Positions 13,201 to 28,082 of a DNA stretch of 64,000 nt are shown here, one piece after another. Position numbers and translations under genes: made by a program. Under the pieces are notes generated by a model. That model worked only from the letters and a program-made list of their open reading frames with translations, searched no databases and was not told where the DNA came from. The stretch comes from Prinsepia uniflora (lineage: Eukaryota > Streptophyta > Magnoliopsida > Rosales > Rosaceae). The stretch's first letter is position 1. Each line of letters begins with the position of its first letter. The stretch is from the NCBI GenBank assembly GCA_032719365.1, contig CM064871.1, forward strand, positions 35,809,566 through 35,873,565, written 5' to 3'.

Positions 13201-16200
13201 AAGGCATTTTACGTTGAAGAAAACTCCCCAACAAAATGGAGCTGCTGAGAGGATGATAGGACTTTCAAGGAAAGAGAGAAGCATGAGATTCCATGCTGAA
13301 TTACCATATATGTTCTGGTCATACGCAATTAACCATGCTTTCTATTTGGTTAATCGATCACCATCAAGGGCTCTCAATTCTAAGTGTGCAGAAGAGGTAT
13401 GGACTAGAAAACCCCTTAACGATTCAAAATTAAGAGTTTTCGGTTGCAGTGCTTATGTCCATATTCCAACTGATGATAGAACCAAGTTAAAGCCTAATTC
13501 ACTCGAGTGCATATTCATTGGTCTTAGAAAAGGAATGACGGGCTACAAGCAATGGGATTTCGTAAATAGAAGGTCTTCTTAAGTAGGGATGTTATATTCA
13601 ACGAGAAGACTATGCCTTTGAACCAGAACAAGACAAACAAACAAAGGACAGATGTTGAAGAAGAAACAACCGAAGTTCCTCAAGCTAAACTAGTTATGGA
13701 AGAAAATCCAACTCAGGTGGAGCATGAGCAAGTGGATTACGATGATGAGTGTCACGACCCGACCTTTTCCAACAGGATATTGTCCGCTTTGGGCCCAGCC
13801 CTCACGGTTTTGTTCTCGGGAGCTCACGTGTAACTTCCCAGTGGGTCACCCATCCCAGGGTTGCACCAACCCCTACTCGCTTAACTTTGCAATTCCAACC
13901 AAACTCAAAGTCAGTGAGCTCTCAAAAGACCTCCTGCTAGATAGATACGTACCCACACATAAAAGGCACTTCACATTTCCCTCAACGAGCGATGTGGGAT
14001 TGTTAACCGTTCTTCCCAAGACACGGGTCTTACAATGAGTTTTATGAGGAAAAAGTATAGCAGCAGCAGTGGTCACCAGTACAGACGCAAGTGGAGCAAC
14101 CAAACGTGCAGAATCAAGACTCCCTGGTTTGTACAACATCTGTGGAACAATTTCAGAGGAACATAGGATTGGAAAAATCTGTCTGAAATCGTAAGAAACC
14201 AGAGAAGTATGGTTTTAAACATGATGAAGTGAATTATGCTCTAACAATCAGTCAAGGAGACCCAACCACGTATCAAGAAGCCATAACCAGTAATGAATGG
14301 GAAAGTTGGATGATTGTATGTCAGAAAAATGGAATCTCTTAAAAAGAACCCTGTTCTGGAGCTAGTTTCTAATCCCAAGGATAGAAAAACAGTTGACTGC
14401 AAATGGGTGTTTAGAAAGAAAGAAGGAACACATGAAGGAGACACAGTAAGGCACAAAGCCAAGTTAATGGCTAAGGGATACTCCCAGAAGGAGGGAGTTG
14501 ACTATGATGAGATATTCTCACCGGTAGTTAAGCATACTTCAATTAGATTGCTATTATCCCTATCAGCTCAACAAGACATGGAGATAGAACAAATCTACAT
14601 GGTGACTTAGATGAAGTCATCTACATGGTTCAACCAAAGGGATCTGTAGAAATAGGAAAGGAAAATCTGGTTTGCAAATTGAAGAAATCACTTTACGAGC
14701 CAAACCAATCTCCAAAGCAGTGGTACAAATGTTTTGATTCCTATATGCTAAAAATTGAGTTTCGAAGATGGTTAAATGACTGCTACGTTTACTATCATAT
14801 GTTCGAAGATAGTAAGATTATACTATTGCAACTTTATGTAGATGACATGTTGATTGCATGTCAAGATGCCTAAAACTCGAAAGTTGAAGATGCAACAAAG
14901 GAATTCGACATGAAGGATCTAGGACCTACACAAAAGATCCTTGGAATGCAAATACGGAGGGACATAATAGCGAGAAAGATTTGGTTCTCACAACCAAATT
15001 ATATTCAGTGTGTTTTGGAGCGCTTTAACATGAACGAACCAAAGTCCGTGTCTACTCCGTTAGTAGCTCACTATCGATTGAGTGCATTGCACAATCCAAC
15101 TACAGAAGAAGAGTTGAAGGAAATGAAGAAAGTACCCAATGCGAGTGGCGTCTTATGTACGCAATGGTCTGCACCAGACCTGATTTAGCTCAAGCATTGA
15201 GCGTTGTCTCAAGGTATATGGCAAATCCAGGGAAGAAGCACCGGTCTGCAGTTAAGTAGATTCTTCATCATTTGAAGGGAACAAAGAATCTGGGCATCTT
15301 GTTTTAAAAACAGCAAGTGGAAGCGTGTGTGCTGGGTTAAGTGGATGCAACTAGGCGGGAAACTTAGACAGAAGAAGGTTCACAATAGGTTACGTGTTTA
15401 CATGTGGTGGTGGACCTATTAGCTGGAAGTCTACTCTACAATCTATTGCAGCTTTGTCTACAATAGAGGCAAGAGTACATTGCTCTAGCAGAAGCTGGAA
15501 AATAAGCAGCTTGGCTAAGTGGTTTAGCAAGGAAGTTCGGAATCATTCAAAATTCTATGGTAATTAGGTGTCAGTGAAATTGCAATCTTCTTAGCAAAGA
15601 ATCAAGTGTTTCACGGGAGATCAAAGCATATTGATGTCCGTTATCACAGGATAAGGGATTGGGTTGACTCTAAGGAGGTGATTGTCGAAAAGGTCCATAC
15701 AAAGGAAAATGCTTCAGACTATCTTACTACAATAGTTATCCAAGAAAATTTCAAGTATTGCTTGAACTTACTCAACCTTACCTCGTGCTAAGTTTTTGGG
15801 TGGAGCATCTCCTCACTTTAGGTGCAATACGGCAAAAGGAGGTTTTTGACCAGGTGAAAGGTTCTTCAAGTTTTCCAGAGTTGCTTCAAGAAGGTTTCGA
15901 AGACATTCTGGGTTTCAATGGTCGTTTAAGGTGGAGATTGTTGTCTCGTCAAAATACCAAGCATTTAATCCTAATCGGATTAGGAGAAATGGGTGTGCAC
16001 AAGTTTTTCTACTAGAACTTAAAAATCTGAGTTTTTCTAGTGTTTCCATATATAATTAGGAAAAGTATTTCATAGCCCTCTGGGATTAGGAAATAAGTTA
16101 CCCTTCCATCTCCAAAGAGGAATAGGAATTGTAATTTGCTAAGGAGTGTTAGTTAAGTTCTATACATTATAAATAGGCCTCTTAGGAGTCCATACAAACA

Positions 16201-19200
16201 CAACAAAAAAATATGACAGCAGTAAACACAAAGAAGTCATACCCGGGTATAAGAGCAAAGCATGATTTGAGCGATCATGAAGCTAGGGTTTGGGGATTAG
16301 ATCAGGTTTCTACATGAGTTCTTGTAATCTTGTTATCTGCATAGTGCTAGTGTTCTCTCAAGGAGATCACACGAGGACGTTGGCAAAGATTAGCCGAACC
16401 TCGCTAAATTCTTGTGTTTGTGTGGTGTTTTTACTTTATTGTTCATCTATATTCCACATTATCTTAGCATGATCCTATGGTTTGCATAACCACCTAAGTC
16501 TATAAAGAAACAAGATCAGTAAAGGGACAAAACTCACAACAATTGTTTGCAGCAATAATAGAACCAGTAGGGTTTGTTACCAAGACTGCTCTACTACTCT
16601 ACCCATTCTTCCAAGTGTCAATATGCATTAAGAATAAGCAAACTTCCTTAACAGCATATTTCACATCCTTTTTTTTTTAAGAAACAAATTTTATTGTTTT
16701 GTGTAGTCAAGATGACCACAGAATGTTACAGAAACAAGAAATACAAATCATATAAGCAGAAAACCCCTTAACCTAGGACACAATAAACTCCCTCAAACCT
16801 AACAGATAGAATGCTTTCTAGTCCAACTAAATATTCGAAAACAATAAATTCCTAAACTTCATAGAAATTGAAGCCCATAACAACTCGCAGTATAGATAAC
16901 TTTAAAATGTAAAACATTTTTTTAAGAAGTTTTCATCCGAACATATGTCCAACCTATCCACTCTCCTACAGCTTGAATATTTAAGATTCATATTAGTTGA
17001 TCTGAAAAAGCATGAGCCCTTAGGATTAGTCAATGGTCCAAGAGGTTACTGAATCAAGGTACATGAACCCAAGGCAGCAGAATCTGGGGCAAATGTAAGA
17101 TATCACTAGTAGTTTAACAAATTATAAAAGACAAAAGGAGGGTGCGAAATGACTGAAAACAATTATAAAATGTTGTGCTTAGGTTCTTTTAATGAGTTTT
17201 TAGTGAGAAAAGTCCCTGGTAGCATAAAAAAGAAGATCATTTTAATGCAGCAGTTGACCTTTTAAAGAGCCCTGATCATTTAGCCTCTGCAACTGATACT
17301 GAACAATGGAGGAATCAACATAAGAACGAACAGATTTCCTGTAAGTTCCATTAACAAGCAGTAGTGGGACAGCTGCTGCTCTTCGCGCCAAGGAAAAGGC
17401 CATTGCCAAAGCAGGATCCTCAGAAAGTGGTAACCTGCAATCTTCTCCCACATTAAGACAACTTCAAAGTACAGACAACATACATTGAAGAAGATGCAAT
17501 ACTTATATCACAGAAAAGAAAATGATGTAAGACAGAACCAGGTAAATAGGAAACAGTAACTTAGCGGAAACAAAATATAGGAAACACAAGAATAAAACTA
17601 AAACATAGGGTCTGGAATCACTCCAAGGGATTCACACCCAAAATTGGATAGATTCTACTGATATCAAACCAGCAGATATCTAGGAATCGCTCCTAGAGTT
17701 CTAGGCATCACACATAGAGATCCATAGGCATCACACCTAGGGTTAGGTTACATCGCAGAAAGCTGAAGAGAAGCAAAGCTCCACAATTTCTATTCAACAT
17801 CAAAACTCCCTCTGTTCTATGGTGTACAATGAAAGTTTACATTGTACACACTGGGTATCGGCCTCGCCCTTTATGAGAATCGAACCCGAGACCTCCCATA
17901 TAACATGCGGAGAGGAATACCACTAGACCATAACACTAAGTGACAATTAAATCTGACAATTAAAGAAACAAGAAATCGTAGTCCATATAGAGTTCAGGTA
18001 CCTAAGTTTTAGGCATCTGCCTCTATTAAAACGTTTAAAATTAAATACTAAGACCCTAAAGACTAAAACACCCTTGAAGATTCTGCATTATTCTCCCCTG
18101 GTTAAAGAACTCGACTCTGGAGAGTTAAGTGGGAAGCTTGGACATCATTGGCTAACCAACATAAAAGGTACAAAGTCACACCAGCAGAATTTTAATTTTG
18201 GATTTTTGCATGCAAAAGAAAGTACATAACATCAATAACTTAGGGACCATATCTGCTTTACCTATTCTAATGCAAGAAAAATTTCATATCACTAAAAGTG
18301 AGAATAAAGAGCAATGCCAGATGCATAGATACATACAAGTGCTGACTGAAAGCAGCTGACTGGGAAGGTAACAATAAAGAGGAGAGTCCACCCATTAGAG
18401 CCTTGAGATCCACAGGCAATTGTTTAATATTTCTGACTTTCTGCAATGATTGGTAGTTAGGTATGGTTATCAGATAACTTTCTACAATAGTCACTGAATC
18501 TTTGTACTTATTTACATACTCATACCTCTTGTGTGATGAAAAATAATTGAAAAGATATCTTATCATAATAATGAAATGCACCATCTGCTATGGAAGGAGA
18601 TATGATGTGTCTCATAGAACCCCACAAAGTTGCACCCAAGTGTGAAAGAAATGTATCTCGTGCAACTGTGTAATTTTGAAACTCCTGCACAAGAACAAAC
18701 AATATATGATAACAGAAATTTTCTTTACATTTAGCAAATGAAAGGTAAAAATAAATCATGATTCCAAGGCACATTGTTGAATGTAGAAATAACTGATTAA
18801 TAATAAAAGTAACCACAGGGGAACCCCACCCAATACACCCTGACAAACCAAATCACATACCTCCTGAGTATCACTGAATAAATTCCAATTTTCCATTCGC
18901 TTTAATGCCTCTATGGCCTTTCTCTTATGGCTTTCATCATATTCTTCACCTCCAAATGATTGAAGCTCATTTTTCAAATCCCTCATTCTCTCATCAAGTT
19001 CTGAAATCACCCAGATTGAAAAGTACATGACTTCTTTTAAACAAAATAGAAATCAGAAACCAACCCCATTATGCATGGTATAAGGTAATATGGTAGTAAA
19101 ACCAAGCATGATTGACAAAAAGAAGCAACAGAAGAAAATATGCACATAATGTTACTTAAAATAGTAAACCTCTTATGACTTAGGAGAAACATGACAATGT

Positions 19201-19223
19201 GCTTAACCTTCACCGGCGGAAAA

Positions 19224-19307
<84 letters not shown>

Positions 19308-22300
19308 AGATTTCAGATCTTTCAAGTGAACTGAATAAGTTCCAACTCTCTCAATAAATAAATTAATGAAGAACAGCTACAGTGTGGATGTGATCTTTAG
19401 GAACAATAGGACTACCTTCGCAAAGAGAAAGCTTTACTTTCCTTCCTTTACAATGTTTGAATGCAAAGAGCTCGTATATATCAATCTCCGCAAGAAGAAT
19501 ATCAATGGCCTGATGATCTTTCTGCAAAGTGAAAGCTTATAACTTCAAAAAACAAGCAAACTTCTTTAAGAATGCAGCATGGCTAGTTTCTTTTTCTCTT
19601 CCTTTCTCCCTCTTTCTCACATATGTAAATTTGTTATAGTTCAATATACGAACATAAATTCTTATTGGAAAGGAGAAGAAAAATATAAGAAAGGTTGACA
19701 AGGTATCGAAGCAATTAGTCTTACTTTCAATGAACAAAGCTCAATTTACATTCAACTCGAATTTCCCTCAATATAAATAGGCAAGCAATCAAATTACATT
19801 CAAGTCATAAAATTATGTGCGATGCTTATGTGCAGAGATAAAAATGTGTTTGCACATCATTGGCCCATATTGTGGACAAGTCAACATGATGCTAAAGGAG
19901 TCCTCCCAGGACTCCTCTCTGTGCAAAGTAGAGTCTCACCACGACTTCATCATCCTCAACTCTTATCTGCTTAGCTTAGCTCTTTCAATTCAACCTGTAT
20001 ACTTGCTTAGCTGATATGATCCTAATCTTGTAACTTCATCCTTATTGTTCCTGAATATTTCACTCTATAAATATCATACACACAGCCACAATATTGTTGT
20101 GGCCTCAATTATAATTAGTGGACACCTGGCTTTACATACATATTGTGCACAAGTCAACATGGTGTATGTATTTCTGATTTTTTTTAACTTAAATTTGTAT
20201 GTAAAGCAATGTGTCCACTAATTGCTCATGGGCATGAAAAGATATTTATAACCCCACAACTGACCCTCACATGCAACTAAGATTGGGGGGCACATGACAC
20301 ATGAGTAATGATTAACAGTCTGTACCACATAGGTTATCTTGGGACATAACCCTGACCAGGAATAATCTGTATGCAATTTGGCCAAAAATTTATATTTACC
20401 ACAAAGCACATACATCACCAAATACAGCAAACTTTTCCTGAATAGCATCTTGTAAGTGATCTTCTGCTTCATCTTCTGAAATTTCTGTACACCAGAGAGA
20501 AAACTCAAACAAATTAAGGAAGTGCTGAAGAAAAAAAAAACCGCTATAAAGGGTTAGAATGGGTATATGATCAAGAGATGAACTAAAGTTATTGCTTAAA
20601 GAAAAACAAAACTGTTTCCCTATTACTCAAACAATGGAATGAAGTTTATCCACATCTATATGTATGCATATAAAAAAAAAAATTGATGAAGAGAAAACGG
20701 TCAGCACTGAGGACTTCCAGCTACTTGACCAGCCTTCAAGCAAGGAAACAACATCAATTTTTCTTTGATTTATCCTTGCCTTCTTTTTTATTTTATTTTT
20801 TATTTTTTTTCCAGTTTTTTGTTTACAAGTTAGGGCAAGGTTTATTGCTTTAGATAATAGTTTAGGGCTTAGATCTCCCGAAATTCCTTCGAAATCTTAA
20901 TATTTTCTAGTGTACAAACCCATCCCAACTCATCGAGTAGCGCCTCAGCTAGGGAAAGTCATTATTCACCCTATATGGTCCCAATGATCTAAACTTTCCA
21001 TTTATTAAATCCACCTTCAAGGACTTTCTTTGGGTTTAGGACAATTTCAATTTCCCACAAGATTTTAACATCAAAACCAGTAAATAACAGCATTCCAGGT
21101 TATAGATTGCCATATGCTCAGTATAAGCTATAGCTGAATAATCACCGAAGGGAGATTTTGTAGTACCTGAAACTGCACCAATTGTTTTTTGCACGTTGGG
21201 AAAACTTAGCTCTGTCCGAACGCCTTCCCCACCGACAGCTGGCCCCCAGGAGAAAGGGCCTGCACTTAAATCAATAAATGCCCACCTGATCCAGAATATA
21301 TAACTAATAAGAATCAGTATAATAAAACTTGTGTATGTAATCCAGTGATCATTATGTATGTGTATGTGTACTTCTCCACATGCATGAGAGAGGGAGGGGG
21401 GGAGAGAGAGAAAGGGGAATTTACCTCTCCTTTCCAATCCATGTATCCGTGAGACATTCAGCATGAAGATTATTGAAGTCTCCAGAATTTAGTTCCTTAC
21501 TGAAAAGAAGTTTCATATCTTCATTCTTCCCTTTCAATAACTACAATAAAAGAAACTATTTTCATTAAAATATTAACAGCAATAATGAAGACATGTAGTT
21601 AAATATTTGTCTCCCTGAGTTTTAGTTTTGCAGTGCTCAGTTTGTCTAAGCAGCATAAGTTCAGAAAATGTTTGTGTACCTGCAAAACTTTGTTCTGCAC
21701 AATATCGACAGTTTCCTTCCCTTGATACAGCTTCTCCACATTGTTCAACGCATCTTGACATGAATTGTACCATTCCACCTGAAAATTAGATATCCCATTA
21801 TACCCGTTAAATCACATTAGCAAGACAAAGTTCAAAATAATAATGATAACAATACACAATAGAAGCTAGCTAGCACAATAGATGCTAGCACAAATTAAAC
21901 CACTGGCCTATTAGTAGGACTAATCTCACCAGCCATTGTGATGAGCAATGGCGAAAATATCTGCAATCTAGATTTAAACATATGTGTGATACATGGTGAC
22001 TAGTGCACTTCTATTAAGTATGAAATCAATACAAGAACTATAATTCATCGAAGCATCTTTAGTTCAAGAATCACAATGTTTTATAACCATATTTTTTCAA
22101 TCTCATCAAGAAAATACGGGAAAAATAAAGCAGCACATGAGATTTAAACTTATCCAAATACAAGGAAACTTCTTTTACTTTTATTACCTCAATATCAAAC
22201 CTAATGTTATCTAGACAAGAAAATGTATTGTTCCTCCAGATATCTCAAACGTTTGAGGAGATATTATTTTATTACTTGGGTATATCACTATCTTTTCACT

Positions 22301-23625
22301 AAACCAATAGTCCCCCAAAAAACAAAAAATTAAAATTAAAATAAAACATTGGGTATCTTTGAAAATACTAGCCCAGATTATTTAAAGAGACCAGAATTCA
22401 GGCCATAATTATGATAAAGACATCTTGGACCGGTCTTTCAGAAAATTAAAATAGTTTAAAACCCAAAGAGCAGCCCACTAATATCCAAACTACCACATCA
22501 AAAACAACCCAACTTACAACTGATACAATAATCCGCTCAAAAAAGTCACACTGCATTCCAATAAAATGTTTCCTTGTAATTGTGTATCTATACTCCTTTT
22601 TCTTCTAATTGTCAGTTTAGTATCTATACTCCTTTCCACTTAAGCAAATAAAATTAAAAGAAAAAAAAAAGCCTGAAAGGGCAGCCTTTTGCTTTGGTCA
22701 AACTGAAGAGGGAGCTTAAGGTTTTCCATCTTGTCAACAAAAAACCCTAAAAAATCCTTTTTCCTTCTAAGAAAAGAATTTAGCTGACCGCGATGTGTTT
22801 GGTGGCACCCGTTAAACGAATGGGCCATTCTTACTCAGTGTTTCTGATGAAAAACTCAAACATTTTAAATGATAATGATAAAGATACAAGCACAGATAAC
22901 AAGCTGCCCACATAAAAATATGCAGGACCTCTAACCTACTGCTGAAAAACATCACAAAAATCTGAAGATGAAACAAAAATATGACCCCAAAACAAGCTGC
23001 CCGCAAAAAAAATCCACAGGACCTCTAACCTACCAGCTGCTAAAGAACATCACAATAAGTCTGAAGATGACACAAATATATGACCCAACAACAAAACCAC
23101 ATATACAAAATTTAAGAGACGCCCGCCTTCCAATCTGGATGAATAAGAAAGAAAGATATATATCAAGAATCAGAAGAAATGGAGGTAATCAGTGATCCCG
23201 CCCTAATTACAATAAATGAATTCCTTTCAATTGCATGTACACCAAATCACTGCAATTTGTTTGATTGTTTCTTTTTTTCTTCCGACTTCTGTTTTTCTTT
23301 CTCATTCCAAAATTTTGAGAAGGTCTTACTGACGAGGTCAACTTGATGGAAACTAAGTAGTATCTAAAACATATCGTACCAAGTAGACAAACACAAACAA
23401 ACACAACCAAGGTTTCAAATATAGCACAATGAAATAAACCTGAAATTTTACCATGGTCTTCCCTTTAGCCTCAAAGGGTGCAAACCATGATCATCTTCCC
23501 TTTTTTCTATTAGAAACATTATTTCAGTAGCAAAAAGTTAAAAAGGAAAAAAGTACCTCCAGCCAGAAAAACAGAATAAATATCACTATTTTCATCAATA
23601 TGAGCAGGAGATGTGTGTGTGTGTG

Positions 23626-23680
<55 letters not shown>

Positions 23681-26600
23681 CGTATCAGTGTTTTCAGTTA
23701 CAGACCAGGCGAACTTTGCCATTGGATGCTTCTCATACAAAGGTCTCTTAATCTTATCAAGAGCTACAGAATAAAGATTTGAATAACCAGTATTATAGCG
23801 AGAAAAAAAAAATAGAGATAAAAGGAGGGGGAGGGGGGAAGAACAGCAAAACCTAAATGTATCTCCTGAAAGAAAGGGAGAAAAATATGAGTCAAGTACA
23901 AAGGTTCTTTCGTACCAAGAACAGTTTCTGGAACGCTTCCAGACTGAAGAATTTTGGTTTGCAAGTTCTTGTTCTACAAGAGAAAAAAGTTATCAATTCT
24001 TCTCTTTTAAGCATAAAGATGCAAAGCCAAGGGAACATAACTACTAATCAAAAGAAAAAGAAAAAGAAAAAGGGATATAACATTAAGCAGACAGAAGATT
24101 GGACTGGTCACATGTTATGAACATAAAAAGTCTTAAAACTACACGACATATTAGAAAAAAGACAGTAGGACTTCCAAGAAATTAAAAAGAAAAAGTATAC
24201 CTCTCTGAGAAATTTTATTTCTGATTCTGATAAACCTCTCCTGTAAAGAAGACAAAATTTAAATTGAGAAAACCAAACTAACAGAGTTCAAAATTAAATG
24301 GAAGATGTGAACAGAGACATAATGAGGCCATATTGAAAACATACAAAGAAAAAAAAAATACACTGATACCAAGTTTTCCCAAACTACAACATATTAATCA
24401 AAAAAGTGTTGGCTCAAGAAAGCATCAATATGTTGAATGGTCAGTCCAAATTGTGCATTAACTGTTGCTCCAAGCAATTGAAAAGCGTGTATCACTTATC
24501 AGTAATGAAACAATGTCACAAAAGAGATCTTAACAATTGATGTTAGGAAGCTACTACAAACAAATTACCATGAACAGAGAGGAGATAGCAACTTCTTAAA
24601 AGATAAAATCTTGGACTATAAACAAACTACTGGAAGGCACCATAGCTCCTTACTGCAAAATCTTTATTAGGAAAGGGGATATCACTACAGCTATATGAAT
24701 GACATCTTTCCCTTCCTTGTTAGCATTAACACTAGAAGTAAAATGTTATTGTAACAATTATGTCACTTCTTAGATGGCAAATGAAATCGCATTTAGTTAT
24801 GATGTGAATGTCTTATGTTCATTCTACAATTCTTTAATATTTGACAAGGCCTATACAAATTCTTCAGTTACACAAACATATAACCCAAATCTCCAGGTAA
24901 CTTAAAAAAACTCTAGCCTGTATACAAGACTTCATAACAACCTTATGTCTATCTGAAATTGAAAGACATCAAAAAGACCTCATATATAAGATGCTGAATT
25001 CATAATAGCTGATTGACGTAGATAACATTTGTGCAGTATTCAAGAGGAGAAGTAAATCCCTCATATACACACCGGTAACCATATTTAGCTCTTTTTGAGT
25101 CATGCTTGGGATTCACTATGAAAATGTTATATGCATTTTCAAGTTCAAGATATCCAACAAGGCTAGTGAAGAGAACATCCATCATGTCCACATCTACTTG
25201 CCACACGGCATCTCCATCATCTCTGTATGCAAGAAAATGCATCAATTACTCAGAAGCAATAAAATGAAATCAAAAGGTTGATGAAAGAACCCCAAACCTT
25301 TACTACTTCAAATTCTACTTCAAATTCGAGCAGCCAAATGCATAAGCAAAAACAATCTGATATAGAATGCAATTACCTATTACCGTATGCGTCATCCTTG
25401 CGAGAGAAAACACTTATGGCTTTCTCAAATACTGAAGTAACCTTTTCTCCCATTTGTATTGCATGAACCGAAAAACTGCAAGAAGCACATTCATCGTCAT
25501 ATAACAACGACTACAATTCATAATTTCCTACAAAGCAGATAAGAAGTAAAAGAACTATTACTTGTAGTTTATGTGACTGACAATGGGAAGATGGTGTCGT
25601 TGCTCTTTATCTACACTAATCCTGTAAGACGGGGTGAGGACTTCTCCAATTTGGGGCACCCTTGTATGTTCAAAGACATGATCAATTTTCGTGAACCAGC
25701 GTTCAAGTTCTTCAGGGTGAAGCTTGAATTCTAAAAGAAGATTGTCAAGAAGAATCATTAAGAAACATCCACCCATTTTAGTAAGCACAAATTGAAAACC
25801 TGAAGGAAGAAAATTAACACTAAATTTATATACCTTGGTTTCCTTTCCCATCAAATCCAATAAAAATGAAATTGACAGGGACTGGGACGTACATAGAATC
25901 CACTTCTAGAAGCTTGAGATAATTTGCAATATTTCCTGGAATAACATAAAAGAAATATCGACCCAGTACTGCTCATTTAAAATGAATGAATGAGGAGTTA
26001 TTTTCTTTGTTGTTAAGTTGTTCCCAAAACCAGGATTGAATTAATATGAAAACATAAACTACAGATGCTTAGGCCTTAGGATATGAAGAACCTGATTAGA
26101 GTTAACATACAACCCATTTTAATATTCTAACTATTCCACGCCAGAATTCCTTAGCTTTATATGATTTGAGGACACATGCAGAAAGCAGCAATGAAGAGAT
26201 GTTATCCCTCAAATATTTGCTAGGTTTAGGGTGTAAAGTCAGAATTATAACAACTTTCAGAATAAAAAAGCACAGCATTACCATCAATCCAATACCAGAC
26301 AGTTTAATAAAACCATAAACCCAGCTGCTCATCATCAAATGTCATTCCCCTTAAGAGACATTAGAATCCAATTACTCCAGCGTAGAACAGCCTAATCTAA
26401 ACTTAACACCAATACATTATTGAATCACTTGGCGTCTTGGCCTAAGTTATAGCACTAAATAAAATTAAACTCTTCAACAACCGATACAAAGCACTGAATC
26501 AGCCACTAACAGATAACTTCCATTACTTCCAAAATTTAAAAACACATCATGTCAAAGAAGAGCCTTCTCTGCTCTAATTCAGAACTTATAGAAGCTTGAG

Positions 26601-28033
26601 ATAATTTGCAATATTTCCTGGAATAACATAAAAGAAATATCGACCCAGTACTGCTCATTTAAAATGAATGAATGAGGAGTTATTTTCTTTGTTGTTAAGT
26701 CGTTCCCAAAACCAGGATTGAATTAGTATGAAAACATAAACTACAGATGCTTAGGCCTTAGGATATGAAGAACCTGATTAGAGTTATCATACAACCCATT
26801 TTAATATTCTAACTATTCCACGCCAGAATTCCTTAGCTTTATATGATTTGAGGACACATGCAGAAAGCAGCAATGAAGAGATGTTATCCCTCAAATATTT
26901 GCTAGGTTTAGGGTGTAAAGTCAGAATTATAACAACTTTCAGAATAAAAAAGCACAGCATTACCATCAATCCAATACCAGACGGTTTAATAAAACCATAA
27001 ACCCAGCTGCTCATCATCAAATGTCATTCCCCTTAAGAGACATTAGAATCCAATTACTCCAACGTAGAACAGCCTAATCTAAACTTAACACCAATACATT
27101 ATTGAATCACTTGGCCTAAGTTATAGCACTAAATAAAATTAAACTCTTCAACAACCGATACAAAGCACTGAATCAGCCACTAACAGATAACTTCCATTAC
27201 TTCCAAAATTTAAAAACACATTATTTCAAAGAAGAGCCTTCTCTGCTCTAATTCAGAACTTATAAACCTTACAGAATTCACCGCTTTTGTTTCATCTGCC
27301 CTAAAAGAAACCATTAAAGAACTGTAGAACCAATATAAATTAAAAATCTGCAAATCTGAAACATAAAGAGATCAAGGCTTTCAAAACCAATCTAATAAAA
27401 GTTTCATTCGTTATTAATTTCACCACAATGCTAAGGTGCTGGCTGTTCTCCATTACTATACCTAACATAATAACTACTTGTCTTAGAAATAAATAGATAA
27501 ACAACGGATAATTTTCTACACGAATTATAATTCATTTTGTAAGCTTAACCAAAAAAACCAATTAAGAATGGCTCCTTGTAAGCAGAAATTGTAATTAAGG
27601 GCAGTAAAGAAGTTTTCTAATGATTACCTGCATTAGTGTAATTCAGAACATCCATTTTTCCTGGGCTGGAAGATTCCAAATCATCAAAATCTGAACAGTC
27701 AACAAAATTAAAACATTAAAGTAAATAACATAAAACAGTTACTCCATATATATGAGCAACATCAACACTTGATAAAATGAAACATGCATCATACCACCGC
27801 GTATAACAGCCTCACTCCAAAACCTACTCTTCTCTTTAAGGTTGAATAAAGAGAAGACTGATGACCTGCTAATTTTCCGAGTTCCAGAAGGAGATCCAGA
27901 TGATGGAGCTGCCAAGAACTGGAAAACCAATACGCTAGCAATCTCAACATGATGTAGAAGTATTTGTGGCAAAAACAAATCTATTACGGCTAGAATCTCA
28001 TCCCTGAGGAGTCAAAAGACATATAGAGACATG

Positions 28034-28082
<49 letters not shown>

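Larger units (their letters stand above)
1363..16541 (+). mobile_element. Element C: degenerate Tnt1-like Ty1/copia retrotransposon, outer member of the intron nest
   Basis: Two related LTRs (about 1373-1869 and 15939-16541) flank a tRNA-iMet primer-binding site and gag-protease-integrase-RT-RNase H in Copia order on the plus strand. The coding sequence has several stops and frameshifts. It is interrupted by element A (2492-12108) and by a Cassandra solo LTR (13750-14034). The 3' LTR starts TGTTG and ends CAACA. The 5' LTR lacks roughly the first 95 bp, so no target duplication can be recognised. It is antisense to the host gene. Confidence 0.88.
1210..17258 (-). other. Intron 19 of the SPOT1-like gene, about 16 kb, filled by nested retrotransposons
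   Basis: Bounded by donor AAAAG|GTCAAC (17259/17258) and acceptor CTATGTAG|GG (1210/1209). Host intron sequence remains only at 1210-1362 and 16542-17258 (AT-rich, nothing else recognised). The rest is element C with A, B and a Cassandra solo LTR nested in it. A and B are oriented like the gene, so their LTR promoter, splice and polyadenylation signals would be read in sense in the pre-mRNA. Confidence 0.85.

Noticed and set aside
17876..17932. Possible tRNA gene
   Set aside because: Box A- and B-like motifs are present but I could not form an acceptor stem or a convincing anticodon arm.
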